From Bdellovibrionaceae bacterium UBA3535 (GTDB taxonomy: Bacteria; Bdellovibrionota; Bdellovibrionia; Bdellovibrionales; UBA840): 57,979 nt of DNA. A model generated the notes under the pieces. The model worked only from the letters and a program-made list of their open reading frames with translations. It was not told the origin of the DNA and made no database searches. Positions within the stretch are counted from its first letter, which is position 1. The number at the start of each line of letters is the position of its first letter. The stretch spans positions 1 through 57,979 of the forward strand of contig DFOS01000004.1 of NCBI GenBank assembly GCA_002376845.1, given 5' to 3'. This document shows positions 1 through 8,754 of the stretch, piece by piece. The position numbers were made by a program, and so were the translations under genes.

Positions 1-84
1 CATGCCCTCCCATCAGCAATAAGTAGGCCAATATTAAGGGCTTAGATAATCTTTAGAAAAACTAACAACACCAAAAGGGAGCAG

Positions 85-1344
85 TTATGGGCAGTCACTT
101 CTATAGGAATGACTCACAATCAAACTACCCTGCAGCCCCCACTTACAAGCCAAGTAGCCTTCAATATCCTCTTGTTGCGAACCGTTTAGAGCTCTATCGT
201 ACATAATATGCTCGCCTTGCAAACTTACTGTATCCGTTGGCGCGTTGTTTGAGCCGTCAGACAATCGAATATTCGTATCTGCGGCACCAATATTAATATT
301 ACCTGTATGTGATTTTAAAACTTGTCCTGCAAGTGCCTGTTGACTAGTAGCATCTCCATTTACAGAAACTGTGAATGAGTCTGCAGCCGTATTCAAACTA
401 AAACCAGCTATATAATTTGTATTGGCCGCCACTGGATAAGTGATCCATGTGCGATCGCTGGCGTTACCAGAATTATCAATCCAAGCACCTACATACAACA
501 AACCGCCTTCAATATAAAACGCAGTTCCATTTGTCCCGCCACCCTCTTTGTAGAGAATCTGCCGACTAGCTACTTCCGCATCAGTACGAAAAACAATATA
601 ATGCGTTTTTTCCGTACGATCACCATCATTCACTAAGCCATTATTCGGTGTCTCCATTCTCTCATTATTTTCAAGCTCAAAAGCAGGAAAACCATTGATC
701 CCATTTGCAACATAGGCCGGGCTGCCGTTATTTGTTGTAAAATCAATACCGTTAAGACCTAAATCTAAAATACAATTTAACGGATCTCCACCAGCAGTCA
801 CATCAACGCTACAGCCGCCGTCTTGTTTTAAGCTTGAAATCTCTTGTGCACTTAACCAGAAGGCCAAACCAAAAAAATCTGTCGGCTGAAAATAGGAAAA
901 AGCTGTCGTAGACTCAATGCTAGTATTCCCTGCGCCATCAACGGCTCGCACCGAGATATAATACAATGTACCTGAAGACAGGTTTATGGTCATTCCATCT
1001 ACACCATTGCGAATTTGATAAGATGTAACATTGGAAATATTTGTCCAGTCCACAATGTCAGTTTTACCAGCTCCAATATTGGAGGAACCCAGGGCAATTT
1101 CATAATAGGAAACACCATTATTATCCGAGCTTGCCTGCCAAGTCAGAGTTTTTGCCGTAGTAGAATTTGCAGTACCCGTAATGGAAATCAATACTGGGGT
1201 GCTGGGAGGATCTATGTCAATCCCATTACCATTACCTGGGTCAAAATCAATTCCCACATAAGCTTCTGTGCCATTTGGGTTTTCACAGCCCAAAAGAAAC
1301 AATAATAAAAAATACGCCAAAAACTTCTTAGTAATGCCCCACAC
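85..1344 (-). CDS. Lipoprotein with LamG/ConA-like domain
   Basis: A 419-residue predicted outer-membrane or surface lipoprotein. The N-terminus is a hydrophobic signal peptide ending in the lipobox LLGC (Cys20). Residues about 50-150 look like a fibronectin-III-type beta-sandwich (AVDGAGNTS is typical), followed from about 160 by a concanavalin A/LamG-like domain that ends in the characteristic YDRALNGSQQEDIEGYLACKWGL-type tail (last 40 residues). Such domains usually bind carbohydrate or other surface ligands; no catalytic motif is visible. The start is a GTG whose upstream purine run overlaps it, so the exact start is uncertain, but any nearby start keeps the signal peptide. It stands alone, divergent from the next gene. 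Confidence 0.8.
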   Translation of the reverse strand: MWGITKKFLAYFLLLFLLGCENPNGTEAYVGIDFDPGNGNGIDIDPPSTPVLISITGTANSTTAKTLTWQASSDNNGVSYYEIALGSSNIGAGKTDIVDWTNISNVTSYQIRNGVDGMTINLSSGTLYYISVRAVDGAGNTSIESTTAFSYFQPTDFFGLAFWLSAQEISSLKQDGGCSVDVTAGGDPLNCILDLGLNGIDFTTNNGSPAYVANGINGFPAFELENNERMETPNNGLVNDGDRTEKTHYIVFRTDAEVASRQILYKEGGGTNGTAFYIEGGLLYVGAWIDNSGNASDRTWITYPVAANTNYIAGFSLNTAADSFTVSVNGDATSQQALAGQVLKSHTGNINIGAADTNIRLSDGSNNAPTDTVSLQGEHIMYDRALNGSQQEDIEGYLACKWGLQGSLIVSHSYRSDCP

Positions 1345-1365
1345 TCCTATACTAAGGTTCTATAT

Positions 1366-1379
1366 ACCTATCGATAGGT
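1366..1379. promoter_or_regulatory. 14-bp perfect palindrome, candidate operator
   Basis: ACCTATCGATAGGT is a perfect palindrome 22 bp upstream of the start codon of the minus-strand lipoprotein gene. Its position in the divergent intergenic region (1345-1703) suggests a repressor site. The rest of that region holds an in-frame extension of the downstream ORF but no other recognisable gene. The binding protein is unknown. Confidence 0.35.
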
Positions 1380-1703
1380 CGAGGACATGACTTTAATAAT
1401 TCCTTCGCATTCTTTAACTAAAACCTAAGTCGGTAGAAATATGTAAAGTTTTTTTACAAAAACTAGCTAAGTGCTCAACTTTTCTTACCAAATACCGATT
1501 CTCATAATGACATGGAAGTCTTTACAATTTTAACAAAGTGGCTCATGGCGAGACTACTTTGTACCACAAAGAAACAAGTAGCTTCGCTACTCTATTTTTC
1601 TTTTCATAAAAAAGAAAAGACTTCCTATTTTTATTCCAACAAACAATTCCCCATTCAACAAGGAGGCAAACCGCAGAAAAAACAAAAGCTTAAAGATTCT
1701 TCC

Positions 1704-2429
1704 ATGAAAGAACATCCGTTCTTATCTTTATTCCATGTCACACGTTCAAAACTTATTTTATTCATTGTCTTAATCGCTCAGCCCAAGCTCTATGCTTATG
1801 AGTTTTTTGATTTTGATTTCGTACCAGTTGCCAAACAAAAACGCTTTCAACTAGTTGATGATGCGAACACCTACTCAATAGTTAGTTCGCGTTTGTCTTA
1901 TGGCTTTGGGGTCGACTATCATTTGAAGATAAATCGTCATAATGAGTTTTTGATCGGCTTTCATCAAAGTAGTGTCAGCTTAGAAAAACCTAGCAATGCC
2001 ACTATCGCCATCGATGAAATCTCCTATATGAACGGTAAACTTTTTTATGAGTATTTTGGCAGAACCTTTAAGCTAAGATTAGGCACAGAATATCATCGTG
2101 AGTTTTACCTAAACATAAATAACAATGTGGTAACACCAGAGAAGATCCAAACTGCCTACTACGTAGTGGGACTCTATGTGATTGGCAAAATCTACTATGG
2201 CACCAAGATCTATGTGGGTGGAGACTATGCAAGCGCTTATAGCTCTTCCGATGTAAACGGTTCGGAAGTAACCACAGCCAGATACTTTCAATACAATACT
2301 GAGTTTGTTATTGATCGAAAGTTTATCGATTTTGTAATCAATGTTTACTACAGAAACTCACAAATTAAATACGAAAACATTGAGCAAACCATACCTGAGC
2401 TCGGTTTAAGTTTGGGAGTAAGATTCTAA
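1704..2429 (+). CDS. Predicted outer-membrane beta-barrel protein
   Basis: A 241-residue protein from the ATG chosen here. The reading frame is open back to 1512, but the ATG at 1704 gives a proper signal peptide (basic MKEHPF..TRSK, hydrophobic LILFIVLIAQ, cleavage near KLYA), whereas the upstream part is Lys-rich and atypical. An AGGAGG at 1661-1666 is too far from this ATG to serve it, so the start remains a judgement. The mature part has alternating aromatic/polar strands and ends in LGVRF, a terminal Phe typical of outer-membrane barrels. No family was recognised. Confidence 0.6.
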   Translation: MKEHPFLSLFHVTRSKLILFIVLIAQPKLYAYEFFDFDFVPVAKQKRFQLVDDANTYSIVSSRLSYGFGVDYHLKINRHNEFLIGFHQSSVSLEKPSNATIAIDEISYMNGKLFYEYFGRTFKLRLGTEYHREFYLNINNNVVTPEKIQTAYYVVGLYVIGKIYYGTKIYVGGDYASAYSSSDVNGSEVTTARYFQYNTEFVIDRKFIDFVINVYYRNSQIKYENIEQTIPELGLSLGVRF

Positions 2430-2442
2430 TGAGAGGTGCTTA

Positions 2443-2988
2443 TTAAACTGAATTTAACAGTCGCAATAAATGATCACTTAGATTGCCAAGCACATCATCA
2501 CTCAATACAAGGGGGCGATACTTGATACCTGCCATATCAAAAATTCGCCTAGCAATGGCCGTGGAATCCGTATGCTTGTGTTTATCGGATAAATAAATAA
2601 TTTCATCTACCTTGGAGCTAGCTAGCAACTTGGCACATTCATGGCACGGAAATAAACTAACATAGCAGCGAGAGCCCACCAGCGAGCGAGGAGCATGCAA
2701 AATGGCATTGGCCTCTGCATGTACCACATAGGCATATTTTTGATGCTGCAAGGGAGCTGAACGGTCTTTTCCCCAGGGCAACTTGCTTTCATCCAAACCA
2801 GCGACAAAACCATTGTAGCCCATAGTAATTTGATGATTGTTTTCATCCACAAATACACAGCCCACCTTTGTTGACGGGTCTTTTGAGCGAAAACTTGCCA
2901 ACATGGCTTGCAACATAAAGTACTCATCCCAGGATATGGGAGAAGTAACGGGAATGTAATTACTGGTAACCCCTTTATCTAAGTCCAT
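2443..2988 (-). CDS. dCMP deaminase (zinc-dependent)
   Basis: A 181-residue cytidine/deoxycytidylate deaminase-family protein. The zinc and catalytic signature is intact: HAEAN at residues 90-94 (His ligand plus catalytic Glu) and PCHEC at 114-118 (two Cys ligands). Length and motif spacing fit dCMP deaminase (ComEB/DCD type), which makes dUMP for thymidylate synthesis in the cytosol. A good ribosome binding site (AGGAA) precedes the ATG. It is convergent with the beta-barrel gene, 13 bp apart, and may be co-transcribed with the isocitrate dehydrogenase gene upstream (50 bp). Confidence 0.85.
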   Translation of the reverse strand: MDLDKGVTSNYIPVTSPISWDEYFMLQAMLASFRSKDPSTKVGCVFVDENNHQITMGYNGFVAGLDESKLPWGKDRSAPLQHQKYAYVVHAEANAILHAPRSLVGSRCYVSLFPCHECAKLLASSKVDEIIYLSDKHKHTDSTAIARRIFDMAGIKYRPLVLSDDVLGNLSDHLLRLLNSV

Positions 2989-3038
2989 GCTTTTTCCTAT
3001 TTTGCTTCTTTTCGTTTTACCAGCACTTATGCCTCGCG

Positions 3039-5252
3039 CTATATACTATCAATGATGGCATTCAATGTAGGGCTAGCTCGCATTGCTTTTTCTACCAATG
3101 CCTCTTCTGGATAATAATAACCACCCAAATTCAATGAGGCGCCTTGCACATTGTTTAGCTCCTCAAGAATAATGTTCTGTTTGGCTTCTAAACGTTCAAA
3201 AATCTCGGTAAAGCATTCCTTTAATTCACTATCTTGATTTTGCTCGGAAAGAGCCTGCGCCCAAAACATAGACAAGTAAAAGTGCGAGCCGCGTGTGTCC
3301 AATTCTTTAACCTTTCTAGAAGGAGATTTGTTTTCTGTTAAATATCTTTCATTGGCAATATCCAGAGCTTCCGCCAAAACCTTGGCTTTTGCATTCTTAG
3401 TCTTCTCTGCCACTGCTTCCAAAGAAACAGCCAGTGCTAAAAACTCTCCTAAAGAGTCCCAACGCAAGTGATTCTCTTCCAATAACTGCTGGACATGTTT
3501 GGGAGCAGAACCGCCAGCACCTGTTTCAAAAAGTCCTCCGCCTGCTAACAATGGAACAATGGATAGCATCTTTGCCGATGTGCCGAGCTCTAAAATTGGA
3601 AACAAGTCAGTGAGGTAATCCCTAAGAACATTGCCTGTTATGCTAATGGTATCTTTACCCTCTTTGAGTCTTTGGCATGTATAATTTGTAGCCGCAACGG
3701 GATTCATAATTTTGATTTCTAGATTGCTAGTATCCAATTCGCTCAAATAGCTTTCCACTTTTGCTATTAGATGTGAGTCGTGGGATCGTTTTTCATCCAA
3801 CCAAAAGATGGCAGAATTACCTGTATTCCTTGCACGTTCCACTCCTAATCTAACCCAGTCTTTGATGGCAATGTCTTTGGTCTGACACATGCGCCAGATA
3901 TCCCCTTTTTTAACTTCGCTGCTAAAGATTTCTTCTCCATTCTCCGCAATTACCTTAACGCTGCCATCTTCAACAATTTCAAAAGTTTTATCGTGCGATC
4001 CATACTCTTCTGCTTTTTTTGCCATTAAGCCGACGTTGGATACGGTTCCCATAGTAGTAGGATCAAATGCACCGTTCTTTTTGCAAAAATCCATAGTAGC
4101 TTGGTAAACACCGGCGTAGCAACGATCTGGTATTAGCGCCTTAGTATCGTAAGCTTTACCATCGGCTCCCCACATTTTGCCCGAGTTACGAATGGCTGCC
4201 GGCATGGAAGCATCAATGATCACATCACTAGGAACATGAAAATTCGTAATCCCTTTATCTGAATTCACCATGGAAACAGAAGGTCCATCAGATAATTGCC
4301 GCAAAAAATCTTCTTTGATCTGTTTGCCATTTTCTAGCTTTTCTAATTTTGCAAAAATGTCGGCTAAGCCAAATTTAGCTTGAATGCCATGTTCTAAAAA
4401 TACCGAATGATATTTATCAAAAATATCCGCAAAATATATCTCAATTGCATGTCCAAAAAGGATCGGATCCGATACCTTCATCATCGTGGCTTTTAAATGC
4501 AAGGACAGCAAAAGATCCTGCTTTTTTGTATCTTGCATTTCTTGCCGATAATATTCTCTTAAAGCTGAAACCGACATACAAGAAACATCTATCACTTCCC
4601 CGCTTTCTACTTTTAAGCCTTCCTTTAAAGCTCGTTTGCCACTTGCACCATGTAGCTCGATACTTACCACTACATCCTTGTCGGCAGTATAGGATTTCTC
4701 ACTGCCATAGAAATCGCCCGCCTGCATGCTCGCAACATGGCTCTTAGAATCTTCTGTCCACTCCCCCATTGAGTGGGGATTCTTCTTTGCATACTCTTTC
4801 ACGGCCCTTGCTACCCGCCGATCCGAATTGCCTTCACGTAAAACTGGATTAACAGCCGAGCCCAAAACCTTGGCGTAGATTTGCTTGATCTTTTCTTGCT
4901 CTTCATTGGAGGGATTTTCTGGGTAATCTGGTATTTTATAACCCTTTGCCTGCAACTCTTGAATGGCCGCCTTAAGTTGCGGAACCGAAGCAGAGATATT
5001 AGGCAATTTTATGATATTGGCATCAGCTTGTTGAGCAATCGCCCCAAGCTCTGCTAAGGCGTCTTCTACTTGCTGATCCTTATCCAAATAATCCTTCATA
5101 TTCGCCAAAATACGAGCCGCTAAGGAAATATCTTTTAATTTTAAATCAATATTAGCTTGCCGAGTAAAAGCCTTCACGATTGGCAAAAAAGACTTGGTAG
5201 CCAAAAAAGGTGCTTCATCTGTTTTGGTATACATAATAGTTGTGTTCGACAT
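3039..5252 (-). CDS. icd: Isocitrate dehydrogenase, NADP-dependent, monomeric type
   Basis: A 737-residue enzyme that matches the monomeric IDH family in length (about 740) and in sequence from the N-terminal MYTKTDEAPFLATKSF-type segment to the C-terminal GGYYYPEEALVEKAMRAS-like end. It oxidises and decarboxylates isocitrate to 2-oxoglutarate in the TCA cycle, reducing NADP+. Visible family signatures include NPVLREGNSDRR, GVSNVG-like TVSNVGLMAKKAEEYGSHD and ITGNVLRDYLTDLFPILELGTSAKMLSIVPLLAGGG (in parts). The ATG is preceded by AGGGGAACTT. Monomeric IDH is sporadically distributed and unrelated in length to the usual dimeric enzyme. Confidence 0.95.
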   Translation of the reverse strand: MSNTTIMYTKTDEAPFLATKSFLPIVKAFTRQANIDLKLKDISLAARILANMKDYLDKDQQVEDALAELGAIAQQADANIIKLPNISASVPQLKAAIQELQAKGYKIPDYPENPSNEEQEKIKQIYAKVLGSAVNPVLREGNSDRRVARAVKEYAKKNPHSMGEWTEDSKSHVASMQAGDFYGSEKSYTADKDVVVSIELHGASGKRALKEGLKVESGEVIDVSCMSVSALREYYRQEMQDTKKQDLLLSLHLKATMMKVSDPILFGHAIEIYFADIFDKYHSVFLEHGIQAKFGLADIFAKLEKLENGKQIKEDFLRQLSDGPSVSMVNSDKGITNFHVPSDVIIDASMPAAIRNSGKMWGADGKAYDTKALIPDRCYAGVYQATMDFCKKNGAFDPTTMGTVSNVGLMAKKAEEYGSHDKTFEIVEDGSVKVIAENGEEIFSSEVKKGDIWRMCQTKDIAIKDWVRLGVERARNTGNSAIFWLDEKRSHDSHLIAKVESYLSELDTSNLEIKIMNPVAATNYTCQRLKEGKDTISITGNVLRDYLTDLFPILELGTSAKMLSIVPLLAGGGLFETGAGGSAPKHVQQLLEENHLRWDSLGEFLALAVSLEAVAEKTKNAKAKVLAEALDIANERYLTENKSPSRKVKELDTRGSHFYLSMFWAQALSEQNQDSELKECFTEIFERLEAKQNIILEELNNVQGASLNLGGYYYPEEALVEKAMRASPTLNAIIDSI

Positions 5253-5336
5253 AAGTTCCCCTAAGTAAGGTCCAACAATAATATAAAGGCTTTTTCGAGA
5301 AAAGCTTTTCGATTAACATGCCCAATGGATTGGCTA

Positions 5337-6707
5337 TTACAGCCAATTTTTGACAATCCAATCCTTAAAACGATTGGATTTTGAATAGCGCAGAGGATTA
5401 TCCAAATAGTTTTTATTCGTTAAAATGCTTTTTTTATGGCTCAAAGTATCAAAAGATTGCTTGCCATGATAGGCGCCCATGCCAGATTTTCCCACCCCTC
5501 CAAAGGGCAGATTCGGGTTGGCTAGATGCAAAAAGCAATCATTGATGCATGCTCCGCCAGAGCTTGTGTTCTGCAAGACATAGTCCTGCTTGCTAGAGTC
5601 TGTAGAGAAATAATACAATGCTAAGGGCTTATCTCTGTCTTTTAGAGACCCCACCAAATCCTCTATATTTTGAAAGGATAAGACCGGCAATATGGGGCCA
5701 AAAATTTCTTCCTGCATCAAGGGATGCTCCCAACTTTTTATACGCAAAAGGCTGGGCTCAATCTTATTTTTTTCCACCGAACTTGCTCCACCAAATTCCA
5801 ATTCCTGAACCGAAAAAAGTGAAGATAAACGCTGAAAATGTTTAGCATTGATAATTTTTGCCAACAAAGGACTATCCATTGGTTTTTTCCCAAAGGTCTC
5901 TATAACCTCTTGATGAATTTTCTCAATCAATTCTTGCTCTACGGATTGATGAACATAAAGATAATCCGGCGCCGCACAGGTCTGCCCGGCATTAAAATAC
6001 TTCGCCCAGGCAATCCGTTTGGCAGCAATCTCCAAATTGGCATCCAAATCCACAATGGCCGGACACTTGCCCCCCAACTCCAAGCAAACAGGCGTAAGAT
6101 GCTTGGCAGCTGCCTGCATAACGATTTGTCCCACCCGGGGACTACCCGTAAAAAAGAGAAAATCACTCTTTTCTTGTAAGATGGACTTTGCTTGCTCTAT
6201 TCCACCAGAAATGTAGGCAATATAGTTCGGCGAAAAAGTCTCTGCTATTATTTTCTCCATAATCTTTTGCACATTCGGTGCATACTCGGAGCCTTTTAAA
6301 ATCATTGTGTTCCCAGTACCAATGGCTCCCACCATTGGCGTCATCAACAGCTGAAAAGGGTAATTCCAGGGAGCAAAAATTGATACAACACCGTAAGGCT
6401 CAGGGAAAACCTTCGAATTTGCTGGCAACAAATGTATGGGCGTAGAAACTGATTGCGGCCTCATCCAAGACTTTAAGTTCTTTTTAAAAAGCTTGATCTC
6501 TTCATATACGGGTACCAGCTCCGCTAAATAAGACTCCTTTGTAGTGCGTCCCAAGTCTGCCGCAAGTGCCTGTAAAACATCCTTTTCATTTTTTTTGACC
6601 GCATCGTATAAAATATGGAGCTGCTCAAAACGATATTCATAGCTAAGCGTAGCGCCTGTTTTAAAAAAAGTCCTTTGCGCAGAAAAAATCTCTTTAATAT
6701 TGGACAA
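5337..6707 (-). CDS. Aldehyde dehydrogenase (class 3-like)
   Basis: NAD(P)-dependent aldehyde dehydrogenase of about 456 residues. The catalytic Cys lies in FNAGQTCAAPDY and the general-base Glu in LELGGKCPA; the APWNYPFQ and EEIFGPILPV motifs are present. Length and the C-terminal hydrophobic/basic tail resemble class-3/coniferyl- or fatty-aldehyde dehydrogenases, so long-chain or aromatic aldehydes are the likely substrates (inference). I place the start at the TTG at 6705-6707 because AAGGGG lies 5 nt upstream; an in-frame GTG at 6765-6767 would add 20 residues without a clear ribosome binding site. Confidence 0.85.
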   Translation of the reverse strand: MSNIKEIFSAQRTFFKTGATLSYEYRFEQLHILYDAVKKNEKDVLQALAADLGRTTKESYLAELVPVYEEIKLFKKNLKSWMRPQSVSTPIHLLPANSKVFPEPYGVVSIFAPWNYPFQLLMTPMVGAIGTGNTMILKGSEYAPNVQKIMEKIIAETFSPNYIAYISGGIEQAKSILQEKSDFLFFTGSPRVGQIVMQAAAKHLTPVCLELGGKCPAIVDLDANLEIAAKRIAWAKYFNAGQTCAAPDYLYVHQSVEQELIEKIHQEVIETFGKKPMDSPLLAKIINAKHFQRLSSLFSVQELEFGGASSVEKNKIEPSLLRIKSWEHPLMQEEIFGPILPVLSFQNIEDLVGSLKDRDKPLALYYFSTDSSKQDYVLQNTSSGGACINDCFLHLANPNLPFGGVGKSGMGAYHGKQSFDTLSHKKSILTNKNYLDNPLRYSKSNRFKDWIVKNWL

Positions 6708-6786
6708 AATCACCCCTTGTTTCTTACAAGCTTGCGACGCATAAAAGAAGTAGTCAAATATAAGCACTTATTGTTAGTTTATATCT

Positions 6787-7470
6787 ATGCAAAAAACAAT
6801 ATCCATATGGCCATTGGCATTTTTATGTTTTGCGCTTCCTATGCTAGCCATCCATCTAGCATGGTTCTTGTCAATGAGTCTCGAATTGGTCCCTACATGT
6901 TTCCCATATTTAGAAGGCTGCACTTCCATCTCACGTTCTGCTAGACATGGAATATCCAATCATATTTTTCGAATGATCATGTATCCAACCGCAGTAATAC
7001 AAATCTTTGTTTGGTTACTGTCAAAAAAATGGTTGCAGAAAATCAACGTAAAACAGAATTCTGGTCGATTATTGCCCTATATTGGTTTTGCAGCGGGAAT
7101 TTTTTTGTGTTTGTACATCACGTTTTTGGGTACAGAAGGGGATATTTATCGTTTACTCAGAAAGTATGGAATCTCACTATACTATGGCCTCACCTATATT
7201 GCACAACTCATATTGCATTATAATTTAGAGCCCTACAAAAAGTATCGTTTACCCAAAATCATGTTATCACTTTGTTTGGCACTACTTCCCATGGGATTGG
7301 CGAGCCTATATTTTTCTGCTACCTTTGTAGATCCACTAAAAGACATTGCCGAAAATATCGCGGAATGGAATATGACATTTTTAATTATGCTTTGGTTTTT
7401 GTTCTTAGCCATGATTTGGCGTCAGCAAGGATTGGGCTTAGAACTTAAAACTACTAGCTCCAAGAATTAA
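6787..7470 (+). CDS. Frag1/DRAM/Sfk1-like multi-pass membrane protein
   Basis: A 227-residue inner-membrane protein with about six hydrophobic segments. After the first helix come FPYLEGCTSISRSARHG and later GTEGDIYRLLRKYG and DIAENIAEWN, spacing and wording that fit the Frag1/DRAM/Sfk1 (CWH43 N-terminal-like) family. In eukaryotes that family is linked to lipid/GPI remodelling and autophagy; in bacteria its role is unknown. It is divergent from the aldehyde dehydrogenase gene and stands alone. No clear Shine-Dalgarno precedes the ATG. Confidence 0.65.
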   Translation: MQKTISIWPLAFLCFALPMLAIHLAWFLSMSLELVPTCFPYLEGCTSISRSARHGISNHIFRMIMYPTAVIQIFVWLLSKKWLQKINVKQNSGRLLPYIGFAAGIFLCLYITFLGTEGDIYRLLRKYGISLYYGLTYIAQLILHYNLEPYKKYRLPKIMLSLCLALLPMGLASLYFSATFVDPLKDIAENIAEWNMTFLIMLWFLFLAMIWRQQGLGLELKTTSSKN

Positions 7471-7497
7471 TAGCCTGGAGCTAGTAGAGATTAGAGA

Positions 7498-8520
7498 CTA
7501 CCAGCGGCAATTCCCCTCTGCATCAATACGTGCACCAAGGTTATCACCGTCTTGAATACTTAGGCCTACTTGACAGCTCTTTGTTACTTGTTTGACCAAC
7601 TTTGCAAAGTACGCTTTATCCTGCAGTACTTTTTCATCAATTGGCAAACTAGTGCCATCCTCTAGATCACGATACCCAACCTCTAATTGCATACCATTGG
7701 CAAACTTAGCAGTGCGCAATGAGTATTCTGACCCAACTATATCGTCCTCTTCACGAAGAACCTCTACACGCACATTATCTAAATGCTTAAAGATTGTATT
7801 TATGGCAATGCTAGCACTTAGGCGAATGTAGTCACGATCATTCAATCGAGTTAATTCACCGGAATAATTAATTGCACCGTGTCCACCACTAACAGTAATT
7901 TGTTTAAAATTATCCTCAATATCTGAATACTCTCTATCAAAGACATTTACATCTTCTTGGGTGTCCAATCTACCGTATGTCGCACTAACATTGGCAATGG
8001 CCTTTAAATTAGTATTGTATACAGCCTTCATAGCATCCATAAAGCCATCGTTGTCAATGCCCATTGAACCACTAGATTCTGTACGCATTGCACCTGCTTG
8101 CAGCTTTAAAGCCTTTTGAAATAAACAGTCAGACTCAACATACAAACTACTTACCCCAAAACCTATGTCGGAATGAGAACCATCTAGTACACCAGAATTC
8201 ATAGTAGGATCATTAAAGTTATTATTAGAATCCTTATCATAACTAGAAACAGCGGTTTTTACAGTTAAGCAACCTTCTTTCATTAACTTTACATTTGCAC
8301 CAATGGTAGGATCGTAGACCAGTACGGACTCCCCATCTTCGAGTGATGTAATTCGAGTATCCAATTCGGCCTCGAAACTCACCATCTCCTTTGCAACATC
8401 TTTAATCTGCTGCGAATAATCCCTGGACTGCGCCCAAAGATTCGAGCCTGCAAATGAAGCTATTAAAGAAGCGCAAAGAATTTTCCCTGCATTTCTTTTG
8501 TTTAATAAATGGCTTCTCAT
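7498..8520 (-). CDS. Secreted protein of unknown function
   Basis: A 340-residue protein with a clear signal peptide (basic MRSHLLNKRNAGK, hydrophobic core, cleavage near LWAQ). An ideal ribosome binding site (AAAGGAGGT) precedes the ATG. Residues about 25-50 look alpha-helical (a short coiled coil), and the rest is rich in alternating beta-strand-like patterns such as IRLSASIAINT and LEVGYRDL, which fits a porin-like or coiled-coil-plus-barrel envelope protein. No family was recognised. The strong translation signal suggests an abundant protein. The end is Cys-containing (GNCRW), with other Cys at GCLTV, SDCLF and KSCQ. Confidence 0.65.
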   Translation of the reverse strand: MRSHLLNKRNAGKILCASLIASFAGSNLWAQSRDYSQQIKDVAKEMVSFEAELDTRITSLEDGESVLVYDPTIGANVKLMKEGCLTVKTAVSSYDKDSNNNFNDPTMNSGVLDGSHSDIGFGVSSLYVESDCLFQKALKLQAGAMRTESSGSMGIDNDGFMDAMKAVYNTNLKAIANVSATYGRLDTQEDVNVFDREYSDIEDNFKQITVSGGHGAINYSGELTRLNDRDYIRLSASIAINTIFKHLDNVRVEVLREEDDIVGSEYSLRTAKFANGMQLEVGYRDLEDGTSLPIDEKVLQDKAYFAKLVKQVTKSCQVGLSIQDGDNLGARIDAEGNCRW

Positions 8521-8691
8521 TTTGTACCTCCTTTCAAGGTGATTGCTATTTTACTAGAAAATTATTTTTTATAAGATTTTTTAAATAGAAGAGAAAAGTT
8601 TTCTATGTTTTTTAAAAGTGTACAGTTCATAAACAATCTATTAAAAATAACCTTATACATCAGGAAGTGTGCCAATTATTTTATCGCAGGC

Positions 8692-8721
8692 AAAAAAAAA
8701 GCCGCTTAATAAAAGCGGCTT
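8692..8721 (-). terminator. Rho-independent terminator of the PLD-like gene
   Basis: A 9-bp perfect stem (AAGCCGCTT/AAGCGGCTT, 8699-8707 and 8713-8721) with a 5-nt loop is followed on the minus strand by a run of nine T. It lies about 33 bp beyond the stop codon of the phospholipase-D-like gene. Confidence 0.9.
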
Positions 8722-8754
8722 CCCATCAAATCTTATATTAGTAAGAATTAAAAA

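Noticed and set aside
6765..6767. GTG start of the aldehyde dehydrogenase
   Set aside because: No ribosome binding site; the TTG at 6707 has AAGGGG at the right distance.
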